The notes: a model not told the origin generated them from the letters alone. A DNA stretch of 64,000 nt from Streptomyces bathyalis (GCF_015910445.1 NZ_CP048882.1:1-64000), one strand, 5' to 3'. Positions 7,926-16,468 are shown, numbered from the stretch's first letter. A program made the numbers and translations.

Positions 7926-8411
7926 TCAACTGGCCGTTGCGCCACGTCCGTTGCCCCGCAGCAGCCCCGGCAGTGCCGTGAGGGTGTCCCTGCGGCCCCA
8001 TGCGATGAGGGCGAGCGGCACGATCAGCAGCAGCGGCGTGGCGGCGTACTCGCCGTCGAAGACGGTCAGTTGCATGACGAACGCACCGATCATCAGGCCG
8101 ATGAGTGAGAGCGCGGAGAGACCTGAGAGCCACGGCGTGGCCAGGGCGATCCCACCGGCCAGTTCCAGTACCCCGATCAAGTACATGAACCACATGCCGA
8201 AGCCGATCTCTTCGAAGCCCTCGACCGCGGAGGAATGGGCGATCAGCTTGGGAACGGCACTGGCGATGACGAAGAACAGGCCGAGTATCACCTGCAGCGC
8301 GAGCAGGGAGATGTGCTTGACGCGGTCGTGACGGGCCGCTCGGGCCGGGACGGGCGCCGGGCCCGAGGCGGATGCCGGGGATCCGGAGGGTGCTCCGGGT
8401 GACTGGTTCAT
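7926..8411 (-). CDS. DoxX-family membrane protein (copy 1)
   Basis: A 161-residue protein with a Pro/Ala-rich cytoplasmic N-terminus (1-28) and four hydrophobic segments typical of DoxX. The conserved GFGMWFMYLIGVLELAGG segment is present near the middle. DoxX proteins are small membrane subunits linked to quinone or thiol redox chemistry. Here it is a tandem paralogue of the next gene (194-bp spacer) and ends 10 bp from the GlxA-ArsC stop. No partner enzyme is adjacent apart from the ArsC-like domain. Confidence 0.82.
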   Translation of the reverse strand: MNQSPGAPSGSPASASGPAPVPARAARHDRVKHISLLALQVILGLFFVIASAVPKLIAHSSAVEGFEEIGFGMWFMYLIGVLELAGGIALATPWLSGLSALSLIGLMIGAFVMQLTVFDGEYAATPLLLIVPLALIAWGRRDTLTALPGLLRGNGRGATAS

Positions 8412-8605
8412 GACGGTCTCCTCTCAGGGGCGCGTACGGGACGTACACACCCGGAGCAGACCCGGCTGCCGCACGTTTCTCATCGCGGCGACGGCAGCCT
8501 GTTCACACGCGCTCGCGTGCGGCGCGGAGCGTGCCCGAAAGCCTGGGAGGCGCAGCTCGGCCGGTGTCCGTTCTCGCCGGATCCCGGTCGTGCTGCGCCG
8601 TCGGC

Positions 8606-9079
8606 TCAGCGCCGGTCCACGCCTCCCGTCAGCCACGTGCCCAGCTTCTTCACCGTCGACCACCGGCCGACGACGACGAGGGCGAGCGGGATGAGGATCA
8701 TGGCCGGGGTCTCGACGCCCTTGCCGTCGTAGAGCGTCAGGTGCGTGAGGCACGCGCCCGACATCACGAACATCAGGCCGAGCGCGGCGAGGCCAGAGAA
8801 CCACGGGGTGATGAGACCGATGGCACCGAGCAGTTCCAGTGCCCCGGTCAGATACATGAACCAGAGGCCGAAGCCGATGTCCTCGAACGTGCCCTTGGCG
8901 CCGGAGTCGGCGGTCAGCGCCGGAATCGCCCCGACGGTGATCATGAAGTAGGCGAGGTAGAGCTGGATGGCCCACAGGGCGACTTCGAGGGCGATGCGGG
9001 CCGGACCCTTGGGACGGGAGGAACGGGCGGCCGGTGAACCTGCGTGGGAGGTCGGCGGAATGCCGCTCGCGTTCGCCAT
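8606..9079 (-). CDS. DoxX-family membrane protein (copy 2)
   Basis: A 157-residue protein with the same architecture as its downstream neighbour: a soluble N-terminus (1-30), then four membrane segments, including FEDIGFGLWFMYLTGALELL, which is nearly identical in pattern to copy 1. The ATG at 9079 has a strong AAGGAGTCC ribosome site on the minus strand. The two genes point the same way and probably arose by duplication. Function by family is an integral membrane component of a redox or detoxification complex; nothing more specific is visible. Confidence 0.82.
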   Translation of the reverse strand: MANASGIPPTSHAGSPAARSSRPKGPARIALEVALWAIQLYLAYFMITVGAIPALTADSGAKGTFEDIGFGLWFMYLTGALELLGAIGLITPWFSGLAALGLMFVMSGACLTHLTLYDGKGVETPAMILIPLALVVVGRWSTVKKLGTWLTGGVDRR

Positions 9080-9417
9080 GATGGACTCCTTCTGCGGACG
9101 GTGCACAAGCGGTTGACCGGGGCAGCCCGGCAGCTGACCTTCTACCACCGGCACACCCGCGGCGGAACTCCCTCGCCACAGCGGAAGCGAGGGCTGCACC
9201 CGTGCGCGGAGCGCCGGGGCTTGTCATTTGCGTATCACGTGCCCGGTAAGCAGCGCAGACAGTTGTCCATCATGGTCAACATCCCGGCCTGCGGGGGCGT
9301 CCCTCGCGGCCGGGCCATCGGATCCTGCGTACTCTCCGTGACCGTTGAGGGCGGTCACCGTGACTCTTCACCACGGGCTCCCCGCCGTGTCTCACAGGCG
9401 GGGCGCGACCGGTCGGC
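9080..9417. other. Intergenic region between DoxX and TetR genes
   Basis: A 338-bp spacer holding the promoter region of the DoxX pair and the end of the TetR gene. I see short GC-rich inverted repeats but no convincing gene, RNA or operator. Confidence 0.4.
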
Positions 9418-10092
9418 TCAGTGTGCGGGGCTCGGCTGCCCGCCCTGCGTGGCCAGCGCCCAGTCCGCCTCGGTGCCCGCACTCCACAACTCGCCCGGGC
9501 CCGGCGGCGTCACGAGTCCATGCAGCAGCAACTCCCAGTGGGCGGCGAGGCGTTGGTGGACATCGACGGCCGAGTCGTCCGTCCCGTTCGTCTGCACCGA
9601 GTGCGCACCCGAGGCGAGGCAGAAGGCGAGTTCGGCGACGGCCTCCGTGGTGGCCTCGCAGCGCAGCGTGCCGTCCTTCCCCGCCTCACGTGCGACGTCG
9701 GTGAAGACCTGCTGCCAGCAGGCCAGCGGGTTGATCTCAGGGTCGGGAGGGGTGTCGAGTTCGCGCGCGAGCTTTACCGCGGCCCGCGCCAGGTGGTCGT
9801 GCTCGAGCTGATGCGCAACGAGGTGCGTCAGATCGATGAGGGTCTGCAGGGCCGGCTGTTCCTTCGCCCGCAGCAGCTCGGCGGCCTGGTTCGACCGCCT
9901 GCACGCCTCACGCCGCACGGTGTCTGCCAGTTCCTCCTTGCTCCCGAAGTGGAAGGAGAGAGCGCCCTTGCTCATCGCTGCGCCGCGGCTGACCTCGAAC
10001 AGTGTCGTACGCTGATAGCCGAGCCGGTCGAACGACTTCGCGGCCGCCATCGTCAGTGCCTGACGGGTGAGTTCTGCTCGCTCTTGCCTCAT
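9418..10092 (-). CDS. TetR/ArpA-type regulator, probable GBL receptor or pseudo-receptor
   Basis: A 224-residue TetR protein. The DNA-binding domain (about 8-55) contains LFEVSRGAAMSKGALSFHFGSKEEL, the signature style of ScbR/ArpA receptors. Trp116 in CWQQVF sits where the ligand-binding Trp of ArpA/CprB lies, by recollection. It is transcribed towards the DoxX genes. A strong ARE-like operator lies 91-116 bp upstream of its start, so it is probably repressed by the neighbouring receptor or by itself. Such second TetR genes in GBL clusters often act as pseudo-receptors that bind antibiotics instead of butyrolactones. Confidence 0.82.
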   Translation of the reverse strand: MRQERAELTRQALTMAAAKSFDRLGYQRTTLFEVSRGAAMSKGALSFHFGSKEELADTVRREACRRSNQAAELLRAKEQPALQTLIDLTHLVAHQLEHDHLARAAVKLARELDTPPDPEINPLACWQQVFTDVAREAGKDGTLRCEATTEAVAELAFCLASGAHSVQTNGTDDSAVDVHQRLAAHWELLLHGLVTPPGPGELWSAGTEADWALATQGGQPSPAH

Positions 10093-10182
10093 CGGCTGTG
10101 TCCCTTCATGCGTTCCGGTCCGCGGGGAGACGGGCCGTCAGGAGCGGCGGCTGTGGGGGGAGATGAGAGCTGCCGTCCCCAC

Positions 10183-10208
10183 AAACATACAAAGTGTTCT
10201 GTTTTTTT
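10183..10208 (-). promoter_or_regulatory. ARE-type operator for a GBL receptor
   Basis: The 26-bp site begins AAACATACA and ends CTGTTTTTTT. Against the remembered ARE pattern (AAACATACA...TGTATGTTT), about 20 of 26 positions agree, with one perfect half-site. It lies upstream of the minus-strand TetR gene starting at 10092, and the minus-strand TATGTT inside it could serve as a -10 box. Confidence 0.65.
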
Positions 10209-10301
10209 GCGCCAGAAGGGCTGACTCCGTTCGTTGACGGAGAGCGTCAAGGGGTGCGCTATGTGGCCAGTGGGACGGGTGGTACCGGAGGGGCCGCGCC
10301 G

Positions 10302-11255
10302 TCAGGGGCGGGCAGTACCGGCGAGATGGGTGCGGTACCAGGGGGCCGCTTCGGTGAGAGCTGCCAACGGCCCCGGCCCTGGGGGCGCATCGCACGCCTG
10401 CCACACATCAGTGGCGTAGTGGTGGTCGAAGGCGAGCAGTGTGAGCTGGCTCGTGCTGATGCGTCCCGGGTTCTCGTCCATGAGGGCGAGGCATTCGTCC
10501 CAGGCCAACTCCCCTGTGACGGGGGGCAGTACGTCCAGGCCAGCGAGCGTCTCCAGCAGGTCCCGGTTGCGCACGGGGACGGGGTGCACGGCGTGGTGGA
10601 CGCCCCGGACCGGGCCGGAGGAGCCGCGGTGCCCGGCGAGTTGGAGCGCGGTCAGCGTCACGAGCCGCGCCAGATCATCCACGTCGATGAGCGACAGCTG
10701 TGCCTCCCCTGCCCGCCAGAACCCCGGTACGCGGCGGACGAGTTCGGCCAGCGCGGGGACGACCCAGCGGTCTCCCCGACCGGTGATCAGGCCGGCCCGC
10801 AACACCGCGGCACCCTGGCGCAGGGCGTGCTCCTCGCCCGCCAGACGGCTGCGGCTCGCCGCGGATCCGGGATCGGGTTCCAGCTCTCCGACGGCCGCGC
10901 CGCGGTGGGGCCCACGCCCGTACACGGCAGTGGTGGACAGCTGCACGATGCGCTCCACGCCGGCGCGCCGCGCCTCCTTCATCAGTGCTTCCGTGCCCAA
11001 GTCGTTGACCTCGGTGGCCAGTTGCTCGTCGAGGCCCACGTAGGAAGCGGCGTGGATCAGGACGCGCGCACCTGAACAACTGCCATCCAGGGACTCGGGA
11101 CGGGCCAGATCGGCGTGGACCTGTTCCACCTCGGCGGGCAGCGGATGCTCCTGGCGCGTGAGGGCCCGTACGTCCACATCGTGCCGTGCCAGACGCCGCA
11201 GGACGGCCGAACCGATGAAGCCGCTCGCCCCCGTCAGTGCCACACGCACCGTCAT
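10302..11255 (-). CDS. NAD-dependent epimerase/dehydratase-like protein of the GBL cluster
   Basis: A 317-residue extended-SDR protein. GASGFIG at 9-15 is the cofactor motif and STTAVYG (107-113) is conserved. The expected Y-x-x-x-K catalytic pair is absent: the aligned stretch reads SAASRSRLAGE at 131-141, putting Ala133 for Tyr and Arg137 for Lys. Catalysis may use Tyr112 or be lost. Its ATG at 11255 overlaps the stop of the upstream receptor by 4 bp, so the two are translationally coupled. Epimerase/reductase genes next to AfsA homologues are known in GBL and methylenomycin-furan type clusters, where they tailor the signal. Confidence 0.82.
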   Translation of the reverse strand: MTVRVALTGASGFIGSAVLRRLARHDVDVRALTRQEHPLPAEVEQVHADLARPESLDGSCSGARVLIHAASYVGLDEQLATEVNDLGTEALMKEARRAGVERIVQLSTTAVYGRGPHRGAAVGELEPDPGSAASRSRLAGEEHALRQGAAVLRAGLITGRGDRWVVPALAELVRRVPGFWRAGEAQLSLIDVDDLARLVTLTALQLAGHRGSSGPVRGVHHAVHPVPVRNRDLLETLAGLDVLPPVTGELAWDECLALMDENPGRISTSQLTLLAFDHHYATDVWQACDAPPGPGPLAALTEAAPWYRTHLAGTARP

Positions 11256-11893
11256 CCGGCGGCCAGCAGCGGGGCTTCGGTGCTGACGATCATGTCCGCC
11301 GCGACCTGCGGTGGAGCGATGCCCAGGAGCATGTACTGCCACAGGTCCGCGATGCGGTCGGGCAGGTCTGCCCGCTTGCACGAGAGCTTGGAGAAATGCT
11401 GTACGCCGGTGTAGCAGCCGACCAGGAGCATCGCGAGGCGTTCCACGTCGACTCCGCTGCGCAGCTGCCCTCGTTCTGCGGCGGCGGCGAGCTGGCCTCG
11501 GAAGACCTCCGCCCACTCACGGTACGGGGAGTCGTCGTGGAAGCCGACTTCCTCCTGCTCCACCGCCAGCCGGACCCCCGCACGCAGGAGCTTGTTGGTC
11601 TGAAGTTCGTGCGCCAGAAGGAGGGTCGTGTCGATCAGGCGCTGGAGCCCGTCGGGTCCGGGAGGCAGGACGACGGAGTCGCGCTGCGCGAGCATGACGG
11701 TACGGGCAAGGTCCAGCTTCGAGGAGAAGTGGAAGTAGAGGGCACCCTGAGTGATGCCGGCCCGGTGCATGATCTCCGAGATTCTTGCCGCCTTGTAGCC
11801 TCCCTCGTCGAAAACTTCTGCCGCTGCTTCAAGGATCAACTGCCTTGTCTCGACAGCTCGTTGCTGCATCGGCTTGGATCTTGCTTGCACCAT
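11252..11893 (-). CDS. ScbR/ArpA-type gamma-butyrolactone receptor
   Basis: A 213-residue TetR protein from the ATG at 11893, which has a GAGGT ribosome site; an upstream in-frame start at 11932 is possible. The helix-turn-helix (ARISEIMHRAGITQGALYFHF, about 36-56) closely follows ScbR/ArpA receptors. Trp127 in YREWAEVF matches the position of the ligand-binding Trp of this family. The gene is divergent from the AfsA homologue (78-bp spacer) and overlaps the epimerase gene by 4 bp. Predicted role: repress the shared promoter region and the ARE at 10183-10208, and release when the diffusible signal accumulates. Confidence 0.88.
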   Translation of the reverse strand: MVQARSKPMQQRAVETRQLILEAAAEVFDEGGYKAARISEIMHRAGITQGALYFHFSSKLDLARTVMLAQRDSVVLPPGPDGLQRLIDTTLLLAHELQTNKLLRAGVRLAVEQEEVGFHDDSPYREWAEVFRGQLAAAAERGQLRSGVDVERLAMLLVGCYTGVQHFSKLSCKRADLPDRIADLWQYMLLGIAPPQVAADMIVSTEAPLLAAG

Positions 11894-11971
11894 CTGACCT
11901 CGCCCCCAGAAGGTTCTATCGTTTTCAGGCACAGGTCACCGTCATCCTTGCACCGTCCCCCGGAGGACCGC

Positions 11972-12970
11972 ATGGCTCACACCCCCGCTGTGCCCGATCT
12001 CCCGGAGAGCACAGCGTACTCGTGGCCGGTACCGCGGGAGTTCGTACACAAGACGGCTCACGCGGAAGTGCTCCTGACGGGCTGGCGTCGGTGCGGGGAG
12101 CGCGAGTTCGAGGTGGGTGCCCAGTGGCCGCGGGACCACGGCTTCTGGCGGACGGACGAGTACGGCGTACAGGATCCGATGCTGCTGGTCGAGACGACCC
12201 GGCAGGTTCTGCCGCTGATCGCGCATGCCGCCTACGGGGTGCCGTCGGGACACCAGCTGATATGGGATCACCACCACTGCGCCTTCTCCACGCCGTTCTT
12301 ACCCGTGACCGGCTCCCCTGCCGAGGTCGTGCTGCACCTGTCGGCCTCGGAGGCCCCTGACCGCGGCATGCGGCCGCGGCGGATAGGGCTGAGCATGACC
12401 GTCCGGAGTGGCGACCGGACCCTGGGCAGCGCCTCCACCGTGTACACCGCGCACAGCCCGCAGGTCTACGGCAGACTCCGCGGGCCCAAAACACCCGCAC
12501 CCCCGGACGCCATGGCCGCCGCTCTCACACCGCCGCCGGCTCTGACTCCCTCGCTGGTGGGCCGGGAGAGCGAGCGCGAGGTGGTGCTCGCTCCGTCCGC
12601 CGACAGGAGCATGGGGCGTCGGCAGCTGCGGGTCCTCACAACAAGCCCCTGGCTCTTCGACCACCCCGTCGACCACGCTCCCGGCATGCTGCTGATGGAG
12701 GCAGCACGGCAGTCGGTGCACCTGGCCACATCACCGCGCCGGCCGAGCCTGACCCGTATGGAGGCGGAGTTCCACCGCTACGTCGATCTCGACGCCGCCA
12801 GCTGGGTCGAGGTCTCATCGGGCCCGGACGGCTCCGGGCGCGGCGACCGGGTCGGTGGGGAGCGCACGCTGACGGTGAGCATCACGCAGCACGGCGAGAA
12901 GGCATTCACCGCGCTCGTCGGCTTCACCACCCAGGCCGGCGCCACCGCGACCGCCGCGTCGGCCCGGTAG
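11972..12970 (+). CDS. AfsA-family gamma-butyrolactone biosynthesis protein
   Basis: A 332-residue protein with two AfsA hotdog repeats. The first shows PREFVHKTAHAEVLLTGW (21-38) and an E-x-x-R-Q motif at 74-78; the second shows DHPVDHAPGMLLMEAARQ (230-247) with the same motif at Glu243-Arg246. By family knowledge AfsA/ScbA condenses a beta-ketoacyl donor with dihydroxyacetone phosphate, the committed step to A-factor-type autoregulators. The ATG at 11972 has GGAGG at 11962-11966. It is divergent from its receptor, the standard arrangement for an autoregulated quorum signal in Streptomyces. Confidence 0.92.
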   Translation: MAHTPAVPDLPESTAYSWPVPREFVHKTAHAEVLLTGWRRCGEREFEVGAQWPRDHGFWRTDEYGVQDPMLLVETTRQVLPLIAHAAYGVPSGHQLIWDHHHCAFSTPFLPVTGSPAEVVLHLSASEAPDRGMRPRRIGLSMTVRSGDRTLGSASTVYTAHSPQVYGRLRGPKTPAPPDAMAAALTPPPALTPSLVGRESEREVVLAPSADRSMGRRQLRVLTTSPWLFDHPVDHAPGMLLMEAARQSVHLATSPRRPSLTRMEAEFHRYVDLDAASWVEVSSGPDGSGRGDRVGGERTLTVSITQHGEKAFTALVGFTTQAGATATAASAR

Positions 12971-13131
12971 GGTTGCCGACCCGGCCGCACACATCTCCCG
13001 GGGAGGTGGGACCGATCACCGCTGTGGAAGGCGGTGCTCCTCTCCTCTCCCCAGGGCCTGCCTTCCCGCTGGTCCAGGCCCTGCGGAGCCGGAGCCGGAA
13101 GCACCTCCGGAATCCCGAGAGGCCCGCCCGT

Positions 13132-13986
13132 ATGACTGCGACTCCCCCGTCCTTCCCCTCATTGCCCTCCCGCTCCGCCCTCGCCGCCAGGCTTCGCGAC
13201 GCCGGCTGTGTCTTCGCCGAGGACGAGGCCGACTTGATGCTTTCCGCGGCCCGCACGGCGGAGGAACTCGCGGGGATGGCGGAGCGCAGAGCCGAAGGAT
13301 TCCCGCTCGAACACGTCCTGGGCCACGCGGAGTTCGGCGGTCTGCGGATCGTGGTGGAGCCGGGGGTCTTCGTCCCTCGCCGGCGCACGGAGTTCCTCGT
13401 GCGGCGCGCCGCGGCGCTCACACGTCCAGGGGCCCTTGTCCTCGATCTGTGCTGCGGCTCCGGCGCGTTGGGTGTGGCGCTGGCGGCGGCGGTCGCACGG
13501 TCCGGTCAGGAGCCTTGCGGCGGGGTCGAGTTGCACGCCGCCGACATCGACCCGGCGGCGGTGCGCTGCGCGCGGCACAACGTCGCGGCCGTCGGCGGCA
13601 GTGTCCATGAGGGGGATCTCTACGAAGGACTGCCGCCCGAGCTGAGGGGCCGCATCGAGGTGCTGATCGCCAACGTCCCCTACGTACCGACGGATTCGCT
13701 GAGTCTGCTTCCGTCCGAGGCACGCGTCCACGAGCTTCGGGCGGCGCTGGACGGCGGCAGGGACGGACTGGACATGCTGCGTCGGGTCGCGGCGTCGGCG
13801 CCGGAGTGGCTCGCCCCGGGCGGACATCTGCTGATGGAGACGACCGAGGCCCAGGTCGAGGCGGCGACCGAAGCTGTGGAGGGCAGCGGGCTGACGGTGC
13901 GCGTGGACCGTTGCGAGGAGCTGGGCGCAACGGTTCTCACCGGGACGAAGCAGCGTGGGGCGCAGGCGTCAACCTGCCCTCGCTAG
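13132..13986 (+). CDS. PrmC/HemK-related N5-glutamine methyltransferase
   Basis: A 284-residue class I methyltransferase. DLCCGSGALG at 105-114 binds S-adenosylmethionine, and the NPPY-type substrate motif appears as NVPYVP at 181-186. That variant, and a shortened N-terminal domain, fit the PrmC-related group of unknown substrate, not the housekeeping release-factor enzyme, which normally sits beside prfA. The ATG at 13132 follows a GAGAGG site. Its last 4 bases overlap the convergent permease gene. The upstream AfsA homologue is 161 bp away on the same strand, but a shared role is not evident. Confidence 0.82.
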   Translation: MTATPPSFPSLPSRSALAARLRDAGCVFAEDEADLMLSAARTAEELAGMAERRAEGFPLEHVLGHAEFGGLRIVVEPGVFVPRRRTEFLVRRAAALTRPGALVLDLCCGSGALGVALAAAVARSGQEPCGGVELHAADIDPAAVRCARHNVAAVGGSVHEGDLYEGLPPELRGRIEVLIANVPYVPTDSLSLLPSEARVHELRAALDGGRDGLDMLRRVAASAPEWLAPGGHLLMETTEAQVEAATEAVEGSGLTVRVDRCEELGATVLTGTKQRGAQASTCPR

Positions 13987-15581
13987 GCGCCTGTTGCGGC
14001 GGAGGCGGAAGTACCGGTGCCGTCCACGGCTTCCCCGGGCTCCCTTACCGGTCCCGGCGGCAGGGAGGGTGGTGCGCTCTCCTGCGCCCGGATCCTGCCG
14101 CGTTGAGTCAGCAGCGTCACCGCGAAGGCAAGGACAAGGGCGGCGAGCACACCGAGGTTCGCGGACGCCCACCCGCCCGCCGTGCCGCCCAGCCCCAAGG
14201 GCCCCAGCAGATAGCCCTGCCAGGAGAGCCAGCCGGCGGCGGCGTTGGTCACCAGGCCCCAGCCCGCGGCCGTCGTCACGGCCAGGACCGCGACGGGCAG
14301 CCAACGCACGTCGCCATAACGCCCGTTGCGCGAGAAGAGGTCGCCGTCGTCGTACGGGCGGGAGCGCAGGGCGATGTCGGCGAGCATGATGCCGCACCAT
14401 GCCGCCACCGGCACGCCGAGAGTGGTGAGGAATCCGGTGAAGGAGCCGAGGAACCCTTCGGAGAAGAACACGATGTAGACGGTCCCGGCCACCATCAGTA
14501 CACCGTCGACAGCGGCGGCGGCCCAGCGCGGCATCCGCACTCCGAGTGCCAGCAGCGCCAGGCCGGACGAGTAGATGTCGAGTACGGCGCCGCCGACGAG
14601 TCCCAGCACGGCGACGAGCGCGAACGGTACGAGGAACCACCCCGGAAGGGCGCCCGTGAGGGCACCGACGGGATCTGCCGCGATCGCCTCGCTGAGGTCC
14701 TTCGAGGAGCCCGCAAGCAGGAGACCGAAGACGAGCAGAACCACCGGGGCCGCGGACGCGCCGAACGCGGTCCAGCCCGCGACGGCCGCGCCCCGGGTGC
14801 GACGCGGCAGGTAACGGGAGTAATCCGCCGCCGCGTTGACCCAGCCGAGGCCGAAGCCCGTCATCAGGAACACGAGCGCGCCGATGACCTCCTGCGCCGA
14901 TCCGGAGGGCAGCGCTCGCACGGACTCCCAGTGGATCTCGTCGGCGGCCAGGACGACGTAGACGACGGTCAGCGCGGCCGTCACCACGGTGATGGCCGTC
15001 TGCATCCGCATGATCAGGTCGAACCCGATCACCCCGGCGAGCACGGTGAGCACCGAGACGACGACCAGGGCGGCGATCTTCGTGCCCGTGCCTCCGCCCC
15101 AGCCCAGCCTGTCGAAGACGGTCGCCGTGGCGAGCGTCGCGAGGATCACCAGCACGGTCTCCCAGCCGACGGTCAGGACCCAGGAGACCGCGGAGGGAAG
15201 CCTGTTGCCCCGTACTCCGAACGCGGCGCGGCTGAGAACCATCGCCGGTGCGGATCCGCGTTTCCCTGCCACCGCGATGAATCCGCAGAGCAGGAAGGAG
15301 AAGACGATGCCCACGATGCCGGCGGCCAGTGCCTGCCAGAACCCGATGCCGAAACCGAGCGCGAACGAGCCGTAACTCAGGCCCAGCACCGAGACGTTGG
15401 ATCCGAACCACGGCCAGAACAGCTGGGCGGGCCGGCCCTTGCGCTCGGCGTCGGCGATGACGTCGAGGCCGTTGGCCTCCACGGCGATCCTCCCCGAGGA
15501 GTTGTCCCGTACCTCGCCATGCTGTGAATCCGCCGCCTCAGTGCCAGGCACAGCGCCCCCGTTCCGCCGGTTCCGTCGCAT
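13983..15581 (-). CDS. NCS1-family purine/cytosine permease
   Basis: A 532-residue transporter with about 12 membrane segments. The N-terminal cytoplasmic part carries the NCS1 motif around WFGSNVSVLGLSYGSF (about 58-73), followed by the core with MTGFGLGWVNAAADYSRYLP, typical of cytosine/purine permeases. It would import a nucleobase or related compound with protons or sodium. The C-terminal tail (about 500-532) is polar and probably disordered. No catabolic gene is adjacent, so substrate identity is open. The start at 15581 is the first codon before recognisable sequence. Confidence 0.88.
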   Translation of the reverse strand: MRRNRRNGGAVPGTEAADSQHGEVRDNSSGRIAVEANGLDVIADAERKGRPAQLFWPWFGSNVSVLGLSYGSFALGFGIGFWQALAAGIVGIVFSFLLCGFIAVAGKRGSAPAMVLSRAAFGVRGNRLPSAVSWVLTVGWETVLVILATLATATVFDRLGWGGGTGTKIAALVVVSVLTVLAGVIGFDLIMRMQTAITVVTAALTVVYVVLAADEIHWESVRALPSGSAQEVIGALVFLMTGFGLGWVNAAADYSRYLPRRTRGAAVAGWTAFGASAAPVVLLVFGLLLAGSSKDLSEAIAADPVGALTGALPGWFLVPFALVAVLGLVGGAVLDIYSSGLALLALGVRMPRWAAAAVDGVLMVAGTVYIVFFSEGFLGSFTGFLTTLGVPVAAWCGIMLADIALRSRPYDDGDLFSRNGRYGDVRWLPVAVLAVTTAAGWGLVTNAAAGWLSWQGYLLGPLGLGGTAGGWASANLGVLAALVLAFAVTLLTQRGRIRAQESAPPSLPPGPVREPGEAVDGTGTSASAATGA

Positions 15582-16039
15582 GGAGCCTGCTGGCGCCTTC
15601 GTGCGGCGTCAAGTACGCGCCGAGGCCGTGCCGTTGGGCGTCTGCGTCAAGGGAAGCCGGGGAAGCCTGCGGCTGCCGCGTTCACTCCGGAGGCAACCAC
15701 CAGGTGCCGGTGCCTCCGCGGCGAGTTGGGCATTCACCGCAACCGCGTTCCGCCATGACCAGCGGTCCTGCCCAACCGCGCCGCTGCGGCAGAGCGGCTC
15801 GTGGCCGGCCCCTGTGCGACCTTCGCCGGCGGACCAGCCGGCGGGAACCGGGGTGTTCCCGTGAGGAAATGCGGGGAGAACGTGCCGGTCGGTGACCCAC
15901 CTGCCCGATTGCTGTACCGCCCGTGATAGTTGTGTGCGCCAACGAGAACGGCAGCTACACCGAATGATCAGTACGGTCCGGAGCGGGTACGGGTGTTGCT
16001 CGTCGCGCGCCGGAACGTACCGTCTGGACAAGGGCTTTC
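15582..16039. other. Intergenic region upstream of the NCS1 and STAS-like genes
   Basis: A 458-bp divergent spacer without protein-like frames. A clean hairpin lies at 15842-15861 (CGGGAAC/GTTCCCG, 6-base loop). GGGTAC at 15985-15990 resembles a stress-sigma -10 box, but no matching upstream element is present. Confidence 0.4.
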
Positions 16040-16387
16040 ATGGGGACGCCGACGATACAGGTCCGAGTCCTTGCCGTCGCGGGCCGACGTGTGTGGATGG
16101 CGGTGAGCGGCACACTGTGCACCGCGACGCTCAGGGTCCTGCACTACAGTCTGTGCGCCCGCGTCACGGATGAGCGGACGCAGTTCTATCTCGACCTCAA
16201 CGCGGTGCAGCGCGGCGACGCGCTCCCCACCGCCGAACTTCCCGGGCTGCTGCCGCCCGGCAGCCGTCTGCGCTTCCACATCGTCGGAGCGCACGAGAGT
16301 TTCCGGGTGCCGCTCGGAGCGGACGCGCGATGCCGCTTCCACTCGGACGTCGCCTCCGCGTGGGCGGAGTGGTCGCGGCAGCCCTGA
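16040..16387 (+). CDS. Small degenerate STAS-like protein
   Basis: A 115-residue protein of uncertain family. The pattern of a short N-terminal strand, VWMAVSGTL, a helix, then YLDLNAV and LRFHIVGAHESFRVPLGA recalls anti-sigma-factor antagonists (STAS fold, where the strand LDLSGV precedes the phosphorylated Ser). Here the Ser-rich loop is missing. The neighbouring minus-strand gene encodes an RsbW-type kinase, which supports a link to partner-switching stress signalling. This assignment is an inference; it may simply be a hypothetical protein. Confidence 0.55.
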   Translation: MGTPTIQVRVLAVAGRRVWMAVSGTLCTATLRVLHYSLCARVTDERTQFYLDLNAVQRGDALPTAELPGLLPPGSRLRFHIVGAHESFRVPLGADARCRFHSDVASAWAEWSRQP

Positions 16388-16468
16388 GAGGCGAGCAACC
16401 GGGCCTGAACAGGCCCGAGTCGGCGGGAATCGGCCGGAGGTGCTTGAGGTCCGGCAGCCGGAGGAGCG

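Noticed and set aside
10202..10208. T7 run as a terminator tail of a plus-strand transcript
   Set aside because: No stable stem precedes it; it is better explained as the right half of the ARE.
13806..15527. Long plus-strand open frame antisense to the NCS1 permease
   Set aside because: Arg/Gly/His/Asp-rich translation with no fold pattern; an expected shadow of high GC third positions in the permease.
15985..15990. SigB-type promoter (GGGTAC) for the STAS-like gene
   Set aside because: No matching GNNT element at 14-16 bp upstream; likewise for the GGGTAC on the minus strand near 17066-17071.
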